Source: Klebsiella pneumoniae
GTDB taxonomy: Bacteria; Pseudomonadota; Gammaproteobacteria; Steroidobacterales; Steroidobacteraceae
Direction: 5' to 3'
NCBI GenBank assembly: GCA_945873095.1
Contig: CAMCBU010000002.1
Coordinates: 1-64,000 of the forward strand
Length of the DNA: 64,000 bases
Shown here: positions 44,514 through 53,867 of the stretch, in pieces
Numbering within the stretch: the stretch's first letter is position 1
Layout: each line of letters starts with the position of its first letter
The notes under the pieces: generated by a model
What the model was told of the DNA's origin: nothing
The model's database searches: none
What the model saw: the letters and a program-made list of their open reading frames with translations, nothing else
Made by a program: the position numbers and the translations under genes

Positions 44514-46115
44514 ATGTCGTTGACCATCGGTATTCCGCGTGAGATCTATCTTGGCGAAAAGCGTGTCGCCGCCGTTCCGGATGTCGTAGAGAAATGGCGC
44601 AAACTCGGGTTCGCCGTCGCCGTCGAGTCCGGTGCTGGCGCGCTCGCCAACTTCGCAGACGATACCTATCTCGCTGCCGGCGCCACAGTCGCAAGCAGCG
44701 CCGAGGCGCTTTACGCGCAGGCCGATGTCATCCTCAAGGTTCGCGCTCCGACCAGTGCCGAGGTGGTCGCCATGCGTCCCGGCACCACCGTGATCAGCTT
44801 CATCTGGCCGGCACAAAATCCGCAATTGATGCAGGAGATGGCTGCAAGGCAGCTCACGGTGCTCGCCATGGACAGCGTGCCGCGCATCTCGCGAGCGCAA
44901 AAGATGGATGCCCTCTCTTCGATGGCCAACATCGCAGGCTACCGCGCCGTGATCGAAGCGGCGCATCACTTCGGACGCTTCTTCACGGGCCAGATCACGG
45001 CGGCAGGCAAAGTACCCCCCGCTAAAGTCTTCGTCATCGGCGCGGGCGTTGCCGGCCTCGCTGCGCTCGGCGCAGCGGTGAGCTTGGGCGCCATCGTGCG
45101 CGCCAACGATACGCGGCCGGAAGTCGCCGATCAGGTCAAATCGATGGGTGCGGAATTCGTGCCCGTCGATTATCAGGAAGAAGGCAGCGGTGTTGGCGGC
45201 TATGCCAAAGTGATGAGCGAAGGCTTTCAGCTTGCGCAGCGCGCCACTTTCGCCAAACAGGCGGCCGACGTCGACATCATCATCACGACCGCACTCATCC
45301 CGGGTAAACCGGCGCCGACCTTGATCACTGCGGAGATGGTCAAATCGATGCGCCCCGGTAGCGTCATCGTCGATCTCGCTGCCGAACAGGGCGGTAATTG
45401 CGAACTCACCGTGCCCGGCGAGGTCGTGGTGCGCGAGGGCGTCACGATCATCGGCTATACCGATCTGCCGAGTCGTCTCGCCAAACAAGCTTCTACGCTC
45501 TACGCCACCAATCTTTTGCGCTTGATCGAGGAGCTCTGCAAAACCAAAGACGGTCGCATCGACGTCAATTTCGACGACGAGGCGATCCGCGGCGCCACCG
45601 TGATCAAGCAAGGCGAGATCACCTGGCCCCCGCCGCCACCGCGTCTTTCGGTCGCACCGCCCGCTGCAAAATCAGCCGCAGCCTCCGCACCGACAACCGC
45701 TGCCAAAAAATCCTCGCATGGCCACGGCGGCGGCGGCGAACCGATGGCGGCCACAACGCTGGCCGGTGTGTTCGCTGTCGGCGCATTGCTCTTCTGGTTG
45801 GTCGGTGCTTACGCACCGCCCTCGTTCGTCGCGCACTTCACGGTGTTCGTGCTCGCTTGTTTCATCGGCTACATGGTCATCTGGAATGTGTCACCCTCAC
45901 TGCATACGCCGCTGATGAGCGTGACCAACGCCATCTCGAGCATCATCGCCGTCGGTGCGCTCGTGCAAGTTGCCCCGCCCCTCATCGACGGCGGCGGCGA
46001 CAGACCCAACGAATTGATCTTGGGTCTGGCCATCACGGCGCTCACGCTCACTGCCATCAACATGTTCGGCGGCTTCGCAGTCACGCGACGCATGCTGGCG
46101 ATGTTCCGCAAGTAA
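44514..46115 (+). CDS. pntA: NAD(P) transhydrogenase subunit alpha
   Basis: SLTIGIPREIYLGEKRVAAVPDVVEKW; GAGVAGLAALGAAVSLGAIVRANDTRPE; C-terminal TM domain fused. Confidence 0.97.
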   Translation: MSLTIGIPREIYLGEKRVAAVPDVVEKWRKLGFAVAVESGAGALANFADDTYLAAGATVASSAEALYAQADVILKVRAPTSAEVVAMRPGTTVISFIWPAQNPQLMQEMAARQLTVLAMDSVPRISRAQKMDALSSMANIAGYRAVIEAAHHFGRFFTGQITAAGKVPPAKVFVIGAGVAGLAALGAAVSLGAIVRANDTRPEVADQVKSMGAEFVPVDYQEEGSGVGGYAKVMSEGFQLAQRATFAKQAADVDIIITTALIPGKPAPTLITAEMVKSMRPGSVIVDLAAEQGGNCELTVPGEVVVREGVTIIGYTDLPSRLAKQASTLYATNLLRLIEELCKTKDGRIDVNFDDEAIRGATVIKQGEITWPPPPPRLSVAPPAAKSAAASAPTTAAKKSSHGHGGGGEPMAATTLAGVFAVGALLFWLVGAYAPPSFVAHFTVFVLACFIGYMVIWNVSPSLHTPLMSVTNAISSIIAVGALVQVAPPLIDGGGDRPNELILGLAITALTLTAINMFGGFAVTRRMLAMFRK

Positions 46116-46127
46116 GAGGCTACGGAC

Positions 46128-47540
46128 ATGTCGGAAAATCTCGCAACCGTCGCCTACATCGGCGCGACTATTCTGTTCATCCTGAGTCTCGGCGGTTTGT
46201 CGAACGCCGAGACCTCTCGTCGCGGCAATTTCTACGGCATGCTCGGCATGACCATCGCCGTCGTGGCGACCGTGCTCGGACCGCGCGTCACCGCACTCGG
46301 CCTGCCGTGGATCGTGGGTTCACTGGCCGTGGGCGGCGCCATCGGACTGTATGCAGCGCGCAAGGTGCAGATGACGCAGATGCCCGAACTCGTGGCGTTG
46401 ATGCACAGCCTCGTCGGTCTTGCCGCCTGTCTCGTCGGCTTCGCAAGCTATGTCGACACCTCCATCGTCTACACGGGCGCCGAAAAAACGATTCATGAAG
46501 TCGAGATCTACATCGGCATCCTGATCGGCGCGGTGACTTTCTCGGGTTCGATCATCGCCTTTGGCAAGCTCTCGGGGAAAATCGGTGGCAAGCCGCTGCT
46601 GTTGCCGGCAAGGCATTGGCTCAACCTGCTTGGGCTGCTGGCGGTGATCTGGTTTGGTGCCGAATTCGTGGCCGCACACGATGTCGATGCCGGCATGCTG
46701 TCGCTCGCGATCATGACGCTCATCGCGCTGCTGTTTGGCATTCATATGGTGATGGCGATCGGCGGTGCCGATATGCCGGTGGTCGTGTCGATGCTCAACA
46801 GCTACTCCGGTTGGGCAGCGGCAGCGACCGGTTTCATGCTCGCCAACGATCTGTTGATCGTGACCGGTGCACTCGTCGGATCTTCAGGTGCGATCCTCTC
46901 GTACATCATGTGCCGCGCGATGAATCGCAACTTCATCAGCGTGATCGCGGGCGGCTTTGGTACGGGTGGTGGCGCAACGCCCGTTGCCACCGCTGGCGAG
47001 CAGCCCGCTGGTGAAGTGGTCGCCGTCAGCGCTATCGAAACAGCCGAGCTGCTGCGCGCGGCGAAAAACGTGATCATCGTGCCGGGCTACGGCATGGCGG
47101 TCGCGCAAGCACAGCACACGGTCTATGAAATCACGAAGCTGCTGCGCGAGCAGGGCGTGAACGTGCGCTTTGGCATTCACCCGGTTGCCGGTCGCATGCC
47201 GGGACACATGAATGTGCTACTCGCCGAGGCCAAAGTACCCTATGACATCGTGCTCGAGATGGACGAAATCAACGACGACTTCCCGGCCACCGATGTCTCG
47301 ATGGTGATCGGCGCGAACGATATCGTGAATCCGGCAGCGGAGGACGACCCGAACAGCCCGATCGCCGGCATGCCGGTGCTGCAAGTGTGGAGATCGAAGA
47401 CCTCGATCGTCATGAAGCGTTCGATGGCATCGGGTTATGCGGGTGTCGATAATCCCCTTTTCTTTCGTGAGAACAACCGTATGCTGTTCGGCGACGCCAA
47501 GAAAATGCTCGATGAGGTCTTGGTCGCTCTCAAAGTTTGA
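46128..47540 (+). CDS. pntB: NAD(P) transhydrogenase subunit beta
   Basis: [67 protein letters not shown]. Confidence 0.98.
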   Translation: MSENLATVAYIGATILFILSLGGLSNAETSRRGNFYGMLGMTIAVVATVLGPRVTALGLPWIVGSLAVGGAIGLYAARKVQMTQMPELVALMHSLVGLAACLVGFASYVDTSIVYTGAEKTIHEVEIYIGILIGAVTFSGSIIAFGKLSGKIGGKPLLLPARHWLNLLGLLAVIWFGAEFVAAHDVDAGMLSLAIMTLIALLFGIHMVMAIGGADMPVVVSMLNSYSGWAAAATGFMLANDLLIVTGALVGSSGAILSYIMCRAMNRNFISVIAGGFGTGGGATPVATAGEQPAGEVVAVSAIETAELLRAAKNVIIVPGYGMAVAQAQHTVYEITKLLREQGVNVRFGIHPVAGRMPGHMNVLLAEAKVPYDIVLEMDEINDDFPATDVSMVIGANDIVNPAAEDDPNSPIAGMPVLQVWRSKTSIVMKRSMASGYAGVDNPLFFRENNRMLFGDAKKMLDEVLVALKV

Positions 47541-47570
47541 GGTCATCACTACTGGGCATAACTTGCAGGA

Positions 47571-48620
47571 GTGCCACCGATCATGAATAGGTTTGCGAAA
47601 GGATTCGCTGGCCTGCTGATCGCCCTCGCGACGCTCGCGCCGTCGATCGGTCTGGCTACGCCACAAGAGCCACCGATTTCGAATGCCACGCTGGAGATCG
47701 CGGTCGACGCCGATAACGTCGTCATCGACGACCCGGTCGTCGAGGAAGTCACGATCATCGGCGAAGCGGCTGGGCCCGGGCTCTGGAAGATCCGCAACGG
47801 AGACAACACGCTCTACATCCTCGGCACGTTGAGTCCGCTGCCCAAGAAATTGGAGTGGCGTTCGCGTGAAGTGGAGCGTGTGCTCGCGCGAGCCGACCGA
47901 CTCATCCCGGCGAGCAGCAAGGTCGATGCCGACATCGGCCCGATTTCGGCTGTACAACTCTATTTTCAGTATCGAAAACTGCGCGGCAACGAAGATAAAC
48001 AGTCGTTACAGACGATTCTGCCGCCCGAACTTTACGCGCGCTTCGAGCGGCTGCGTGTGAAGTACGCGCCGCGCGACACCGATATGCAGAAGCGTCGTCC
48101 CGTCCTCGCCGCCGGCGAATTGTGGCGCGAGGCAGTCTCGCGCAGCGGGCTGACCTCGCGCAACGACGTCAACAAAGCCGTCGAAAAATTGGCCCGTAAA
48201 AATAAGGTCAAGATCGTGCAGCCCGAGCTGCGGATCGAAGACCCCAAAGGCACCTTGGCCGAGGTGGCACGAATCCCGCGCGAAGCCGAACTCGCCTGCA
48301 TGCGATCCACGCTCGATCGTCTCGAATATGATCTCGCGCTGGCGCGTGAGCGTGCCGAGGACTGGTCGCTCGGAGACGTCGCTGGACTGCGCTCCTCGAA
48401 TGCACTCGCCCAACAGGAGACCTGCTGGTCGGCGCTCATGCAGAGCCCGAGAGTTGCGGACATTCGGCGCCAGTTCGAGGAGCAATGGCTCAAGCTCGTT
48501 TACGACTCGCTCGAGAACCATTCGATTTCTTTGGCGGTGGTGCCGATCACCGAGCTTTTCAAAGATAACGGTGTGCTTGATCTGCTGCGCTCGCGGGGCT
48601 ATCGCGTCGAAGAGCCTTGA
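47571..48620 (+). CDS. TraB/GumN-like family protein, exported
   Basis: LWKIRNGDNTLYILGTLSPLPKKLEWRSREVERVLARADRLI; C-terminal LAVVPITELFKDNGVLDLLRSRGYRVEEP. Confidence 0.85.
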   Translation: MPPIMNRFAKGFAGLLIALATLAPSIGLATPQEPPISNATLEIAVDADNVVIDDPVVEEVTIIGEAAGPGLWKIRNGDNTLYILGTLSPLPKKLEWRSREVERVLARADRLIPASSKVDADIGPISAVQLYFQYRKLRGNEDKQSLQTILPPELYARFERLRVKYAPRDTDMQKRRPVLAAGELWREAVSRSGLTSRNDVNKAVEKLARKNKVKIVQPELRIEDPKGTLAEVARIPREAELACMRSTLDRLEYDLALARERAEDWSLGDVAGLRSSNALAQQETCWSALMQSPRVADIRRQFEEQWLKLVYDSLENHSISLAVVPITELFKDNGVLDLLRSRGYRVEEP

Positions 48621-48621
48621 T

Positions 48622-48972
48622 TCAGCGCGCGATCAATATGCCCGGCTCGCCTCCCCGACTACCCCGTGGACTGGGTTGGGGGGGGGGGGGGAGGGGGGGT
48701 AAACGCCCCACTAGCCGATCCAGCAAACCATTGAGCTCAGCCAACAACTGCATGGCTCGTGGCGTCGGCGCAACGGCTTTTTCGCGCCGGTCACCCCTCA
48801 CGCCGGGCGCGATCGCAATCAATTCAAGACGCTCGAGCCGATGGATCAATTTGCGACAGCTGCGCGCCCCGCCGAAGCCCATCCGCTGATAGAGCTCGAC
48901 CAACTCGGAGATCGAAATCGCCCGGTGCTGGGCGATCAACAAGACCGCGGGAGCGAGACTGACGAGTTTCAT
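48622..48972 (-). CDS. Winged-helix (MarR-like) regulator, paralog A
   Basis: MKLVSLAPAVLLIAQHRAISISELVELYQRMGFGGARSCRKLIHRLERLELIAIAPGVRGDRREKAVAPTPRA; 3' end runs through the G/C homopolymer. Confidence 0.75.
   Translation of the reverse strand: MKLVSLAPAVLLIAQHRAISISELVELYQRMGFGGARSCRKLIHRLERLELIAIAPGVRGDRREKAVAPTPRAMQLLAELNGLLDRLVGRLPPLPPPPQPSPRGSRGGEPGILIAR
48678..48699. repeat. Homopolymer tract G14-A-G7
   Basis: Read directly: ggggggggggggggaggggggg. Confidence 0.95.
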
Positions 48973-49074
48973 AATCGAACAATAACTGTAGCTAATTAAG
49001 TTGCAAAGAAAATCTCATCGTTTGCCATGCGTCTTGGCTATCCAACGGAGGCAGAACGGGTGGGCGGAGCGATC

Positions 49075-49341
49075 TTAAATCGGCAGTTTTTGCAGTTGCG
49101 CCTGCAGTTCGCGCAGGAGCTGTCGCGACTCATCGGTGAGGCAGACCGACTTCTCGCGACGATCGTTGCGAGAGCCCTCGACGATCTTCAACAAATTCAA
49201 TTTTTCGAGACGGTGGATTAGCTTGCGGCAGGCACGATCACCACCCAAGCCGTGCATGCGATACGTCATGACGAGACTCGAGATCGAACTGGTGTCGTGT
49301 TGCGCGGCGATCAACAAAGCCGGCGTCAAGCTGAGATGTTT
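49075..49341 (-). CDS. Winged-helix (MarR-like) regulator, paralog B
   Basis: MKHLSLTPALLIAAQHDTSSISSLVMTYRMHGLGGDRACRKLIHRLEKLNLLKIVEGSRNDRREKSVCLTDESRQLLREL; start taken at ATG 49341. Confidence 0.78.
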   Translation of the reverse strand, partial: KHLSLTPALLIAAQHDTSSISSLVMTYRMHGLGGDRACRKLIHRLEKLNLLKIVEGSRNDRREKSVCLTDESRQLLRELQAQLQKLPI

Positions 49342-49586
49342 CATCGCACCTGTCGACGTTTTTCTCTTTGGAGGTCCGAGTCTGCGCGTGGGCCGGATCA
49401 ATATCCGAACCACCGCGCGGTCAGAGGGTATGGATGCGGAATGTAGTGCGCCTGTTGTCGCTTTCCCACAAAAAACTACGATCATTTTTACCCGCTTTCG
49501 ATACCTGCTTTTTTTGCCTAGCATCCAAACGTGATCTCGCGCACATTCGCGCGAGAGGCGGCCGCTTCCCGTATAGTTCGGCCCCC

Positions 49587-50486
49587 ATGAATTTGGCCAA
49601 TCACACCGGCAACCTCCGCGGCCTCGCCGCCATGTTCATCGCCGTCGCTGCCTTCTCGTTCATGGACGCGCTGTTGAAATTGTTCGCGGCGCACTACCCG
49701 CCGATGCAAGTCACCGTCCTGCGCGCCGCGGCGTCACTGCCATTCGTGTTGTTGCCCTTGATCTGGCAAGGCCGTCTGGCTGAACTGCGGATCCATCGCT
49801 ACGGCTTGCACCTTGTGCGCGGAGTGCTCGGCGTCGTGATGCTGGTCACGTTCATTTACGCCCTCGGCACAGCGTCGCTGGCCTCGGTGTACTCGATCTA
49901 TATGACGGCACCGCTGCTGATCGCGGCGATGGCAGCTGTTTGGCTTGGCGAAAAAGTCGACCGCGGTCGTTGGCTGGCCATCTTGGTCGGACTCGCCGGG
50001 GTTTGGATCATCCTGCAACCGCGCCCGGGCGGACTGCCGTTGCTCGCCGGGGTCGCGGCGACGGTCTCGGCGTTGAGTTACGCGCTCGCGGTGATCACCG
50101 CGCGCGTGCTCACCCGCAGCGAAACCTCCTCGTCGATGGTGTTCACCTTTTTGTTGCTAGTGACCCTTATCGCGGGTGGGCTCGCGCTGCCGCAATGGAG
50201 CGAAATCCGGCCGCAGGACTGGTGGCTCATCGCTGCAACGGGGGGACTCGGCGCCGTCGGTCAGTACTACATCACCGAAGCATTCCGGCATGCGCCGGCG
50301 GCCGTCGTTGCACCGGTCGAATATACGGCGCTGCTCTGGGGCATCGGTATCGACTGGGTGTTCTGGCAAGTATTTCCGCAAGCGGGGATGCTGGTCGGAG
50401 CGGCCATCATCGTGGGCGCAGGTCTCTACGTTGCGCTGCGCGAGCATCGCGAAGCCGATGCCGCCTCCGTGGGTGCAAACGGATGA
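49587..50486 (+). CDS. EamA/DMT family transporter
   Basis: Start ATG 49587; GLAAMFIAVAAFSFMDALLKLFAAHYPPMQVTVLRA; polytopic. Confidence 0.93.
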   Translation: MNLANHTGNLRGLAAMFIAVAAFSFMDALLKLFAAHYPPMQVTVLRAAASLPFVLLPLIWQGRLAELRIHRYGLHLVRGVLGVVMLVTFIYALGTASLASVYSIYMTAPLLIAAMAAVWLGEKVDRGRWLAILVGLAGVWIILQPRPGGLPLLAGVAATVSALSYALAVITARVLTRSETSSSMVFTFLLLVTLIAGGLALPQWSEIRPQDWWLIAATGGLGAVGQYYITEAFRHAPAAVVAPVEYTALLWGIGIDWVFWQVFPQAGMLVGAAIIVGAGLYVALREHREADAASVGANG

Positions 50487-51373
50487 CTTCGACCTACCTG
50501 CGCCTCGTCGGCGTCGCCGCGCTATGGGGCGGCACATTCATCGCAGGTCGCCTCGCCGCCCCACAAATGCCGCACTTCACCCTCGCCGCACTGCGCTTCT
50601 GGGCGGCAGCGGCGGTGCTGGTGCCCATCATGCTGTGGGTCGAACGAGGCTGGCCACGACTGCGTCGCCGCGATTGGTTCTACAGCGCTGCGCTCGCCGT
50701 CGCCGGTCTCGTGATCTACAACTTGCTGTTCTTGGGCGCGCTCGAACTGATTCCGGCGAGCCGCACCGCGCTGGTCGTCGCCCTCAATCCGGTCATGACG
50801 GCCGTTGCGATGGCAGTGGTGTTTCGCGAACGGCTTGCCTGGCATCGCTGGATTGGCATCCTGCTCGCCCTGACCGGGGTCTGCACCGTACTCGCCAAGG
50901 GCGATCTCACCGTCTTGTTTCAGCGAGTCGGTCGCGGCGAGGCGCTGATGCTCGGCGGGGCGCTGTGTTGGGCGGTCTACACGATCATCAGCCGCTACGC
51001 CCTCGCCGGCGAACGCGCGCCATCGGCACTCGCGCTCACGACGGTCACAACGCTCTGGGGCGCTGTGCTGCTCTCGGCAGGGATTCCCCTCGAATGGTCC
51101 AGTTGGAGCCTCGCCGCGGTGACCCCCGAAGCGTGGGCCTCGATCCTGTATCTGGGTGCCGGCGGAACCGCCCTCGCCTTCGTCTGGTATGCGCAGGGTC
51201 TCGCGCAGCTGGGGCCGGCTCGCGCCTCGGTTTTCAATAATCTCGTGCCGGTGTTCGGTGTCTTGTTTGGCACCTGGCTGCTGGATGAGCCGCTGCTCGC
51301 CTCGATGGTGGTTGGCGGACTGATTGCGCTGCTTGGCGTCAGTCTCACCAATTGGAGTCCGCGCCAAAAGTGA
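50483..51373 (+). CDS. EamA/DMT family transporter
   Basis: MTSTYLRLVGVAALWGGTFIAGRLAAPQMPHFTLAALRFW; ATGA overlap with previous gene. Confidence 0.95.
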   Translation: MTSTYLRLVGVAALWGGTFIAGRLAAPQMPHFTLAALRFWAAAAVLVPIMLWVERGWPRLRRRDWFYSAALAVAGLVIYNLLFLGALELIPASRTALVVALNPVMTAVAMAVVFRERLAWHRWIGILLALTGVCTVLAKGDLTVLFQRVGRGEALMLGGALCWAVYTIISRYALAGERAPSALALTTVTTLWGAVLLSAGIPLEWSSWSLAAVTPEAWASILYLGAGGTALAFVWYAQGLAQLGPARASVFNNLVPVFGVLFGTWLLDEPLLASMVVGGLIALLGVSLTNWSPRQK

Positions 51374-51395
51374 TGGGTATCGGAAAATCAGTCAC

Positions 51396-51603
51396 TTACG
51401 CACAGTGGTGAAGAAACCAAGTCACGAAACTGTCGTAAAAATCCTTGGATCGGGTCTGGGCCAGCGATAAGCCACTGATTTTAATGAGATTTAAGGAAAT
51501 TGATCATTTTTTGACCACCCCCGCGCATTACGGCCGATTTTCCCGAGTTTTTTCGCTGGAATTTCGTGTCATCCACAACGTTATCCACACTCTCTGTGGA
51601 AAA
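51396..51603 (+). promoter_or_regulatory. DnaA-box-like cluster with AT-rich segment upstream of priA
   Basis: TTATCCACA 51581-51589 (+), TGTGGAAAA 51595-51603 (= TTTTCCACA on -), TCATCCACA 51569-51577, TTACGCACA 51396-51404; AT-rich GATTTTAATGAGATTTAAGGAAATTGATCATTTTTTGA between. Confidence 0.5.
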
Positions 51604-51608
51604 ATGTC

Positions 51609-53834
51609 GTGATGACCGACGAGATCATCAGGGTCGCCCTCGACACGCCGTTGCGGCGAACCTTCGACTACCTGCACAGCACCGACTCCGGGGCTGCTAT
51701 AGCAGGGCAGCGAGTGTGCGTTCCGTTCGGGCGGCAGGAGAAGATCGGCTTCGTTGTCTCATTGGAGAGTCAATCAGAGATCGATTTAACTAAATTGAAG
51801 CGGATCTCGAGCTATGTAGATCCTCATCCGACCTTCGATCCCGCACTGCTCACGTTGCTACGCTGGGCGGCCGACTACTATCACCACCCGTTGGGTGAGG
51901 TCATCGCCACAGCCCTGCCCAAGCTCTTGCGTGCGGGCGCGCCACTGCGAGAGCGATTGTTTGGGTGGGCACTCACGCCGGCCGGACGCCTCGCGCTCGA
52001 GGCTGGTGAAGCCAAGCGCGCACCCCAACAGCGCGCTCTGCTCGAACGCCTCGCTCGCGAGCAGGCCGGAGTGGCCGAGGAGGCGCTCGCCGACGGGCCG
52101 CGCTGGCGCGATCACATCCGAACGTTGCGCGACCGAGGCTGGGCCGAGCGACGGGAGCGCGAGCCTGCCGGCTCGCCGCCAGCGGCGCCGGCGGCGGTCA
52201 CGCCGGTGGCGCGATCAGCCAACGGCGTCCCGGAACCGACGGCAGACCAACAAGCGGCACTCGATGCCATCATCGCGGGCGGCGATACGGGTTATCGGGC
52301 CTGGCTGCTGCAAGGGATCACGGGCAGCGGCAAAACCGAGGTGTACCTGCGTCTCGCGGCGAGACAGCTACAAGCGGGGCGTCGCGTCCTGATCCTCGTC
52401 CCGGAAATCGGTCTCACGCCGCAGTTGGTCGGTCGGTTTGCACAGCGTTTCGCCGGCGTCCCGCTCGCCGTGCTGCACTCCGGCCTCACGGATACCCAAC
52501 GCCTCGAGGCTTGGCGACGCACGCACGACGGGTCGGTGCGGCTCGTGCTGGGTACGCGATCGGCGGTGTTCGCACCGATTGCGGATCTTGGGATGATCGT
52601 CGTCGACGAAGAGCATGATGCGTCGTTCAAACAGCAAGAGGGCGGATTTCGGTATTCGGCTCGAGATCTGGCTGTGGTTCGCGCCCAGCAACTGGACATC
52701 CCGATCGTGCTCGGCTCGGCAACCCCCTCGCTCGAGTCTCTGCACAACGCGACTCTCGGTCGATTCCAGCAACTCAGTCTGCCGCGCCGCGCGGGTAATG
52801 CGCAGCCACCCACCCTGAGATTGATCGATCTGCGAGCCGAACACGTGCACGCGGGACTCTCGACGACGGCGGCCACCACCATCGAGAAACATCTGGCGGA
52901 TCAAGGGCAGGTGCTGGTCTATATCAACCGACGTGGCTACGCGCCGACGCTCGCCTGCACGGCCTGCGGCTGGGTCGCACCTTGTCTCGCTTGCGACGCA
53001 CGGCTGACGGTCTATCGAAACGCGGCGCGTTTGCGTTGCCATCACTGCGGCGCCGATCGTGAACTGGCGCGCCAGTGCCCGCAATGCGGCTACGCCGTCA
53101 AAACGGTGGGCCAAGGAACCGAGCGCATCGAGGAGAGCCTGGCCGAAACATTTCAGGGTGTCGGTATCGCCAGACTCGATCGCGATGTCGTGCGTCGCCA
53201 AGATGAACTCGAAGCGGTCGTCTCGCGTATCGCGAGCGGCGATGCACGCATTCTCGTCGGCACGCAGATGATCGCCAAAGGCCATGATTTTCCCGATGTC
53301 ACGCTCGTCGTGGTGCTCAATGCCGACCAAGGTCTCTTCAGCACGGACTTTCGTGCCGCCGAGCGCCTCGCGCAGACCATCGTGCAAGTGGCTGGCCGCG
53401 CGGGTCGCGGCGACCGTCGCGGCGAAGTACTCATCCAGACCGAATACCCCGACCACCCGCTGCTGCGCGGACTGCTCGACGGCGGCTACGAAGCCTTCGC
53501 GAGTGCGGCACTCGCCGAGCGGGAATCGGCCGCTTGGCCACCCTTCGCACGCCTAGCCGCGCTGCGTGCCTCGGCGTTGCAGGCCGACTGGGCAACCGAG
53601 TTTCTCGCCGCGGCGCGGCGTGCGGCCCCCACGGCTAACGTACGCCTACTTGGCCCGGCACCCGCTGCCATGGCTAAGCGAGCCGGTCGCTTCCACGCCC
53701 AACTGCTGATCGAGAGTCATGATCGCGCTGCCTTACACCGCTTTCTCGACCGCTGGATACCCACTGTCGAAGCGCTACCGGAAGTCAGACGCGTGCGTTG
53801 GGCACTCGATGTGGATCCACTCGAATTGTTTTAG
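51609..53834 (+). CDS. priA: Primosomal protein N' (replication restart helicase)
   Basis: LLQGITGSGKTEVYLRLA, VVDEEHDASFKQQEG, Zn-binding CTACGWVAPCLACDARLTVYRNAARLRCHHCG; ATG 51612 is an alternative start. Confidence 0.97.
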   Translation: MMTDEIIRVALDTPLRRTFDYLHSTDSGAAIAGQRVCVPFGRQEKIGFVVSLESQSEIDLTKLKRISSYVDPHPTFDPALLTLLRWAADYYHHPLGEVIATALPKLLRAGAPLRERLFGWALTPAGRLALEAGEAKRAPQQRALLERLAREQAGVAEEALADGPRWRDHIRTLRDRGWAERREREPAGSPPAAPAAVTPVARSANGVPEPTADQQAALDAIIAGGDTGYRAWLLQGITGSGKTEVYLRLAARQLQAGRRVLILVPEIGLTPQLVGRFAQRFAGVPLAVLHSGLTDTQRLEAWRRTHDGSVRLVLGTRSAVFAPIADLGMIVVDEEHDASFKQQEGGFRYSARDLAVVRAQQLDIPIVLGSATPSLESLHNATLGRFQQLSLPRRAGNAQPPTLRLIDLRAEHVHAGLSTTAATTIEKHLADQGQVLVYINRRGYAPTLACTACGWVAPCLACDARLTVYRNAARLRCHHCGADRELARQCPQCGYAVKTVGQGTERIEESLAETFQGVGIARLDRDVVRRQDELEAVVSRIASGDARILVGTQMIAKGHDFPDVTLVVVLNADQGLFSTDFRAAERLAQTIVQVAGRAGRGDRRGEVLIQTEYPDHPLLRGLLDGGYEAFASAALAERESAAWPPFARLAALRASALQADWATEFLAAARRAAPTANVRLLGPAPAAMAKRAGRFHAQLLIESHDRAALHRFLDRWIPTVEALPEVRRVRWALDVDPLELF

Positions 53835-53867
53835 GCGGACTTGCAACGTGGCTGTAGAATCGCGGCC

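Noticed and set aside
45398-46498. 366-aa out-of-frame ORF over the pntA/pntB junction
   Set aside because: Arg/His-rich shadow frame; both pnt genes are intact in other frames.
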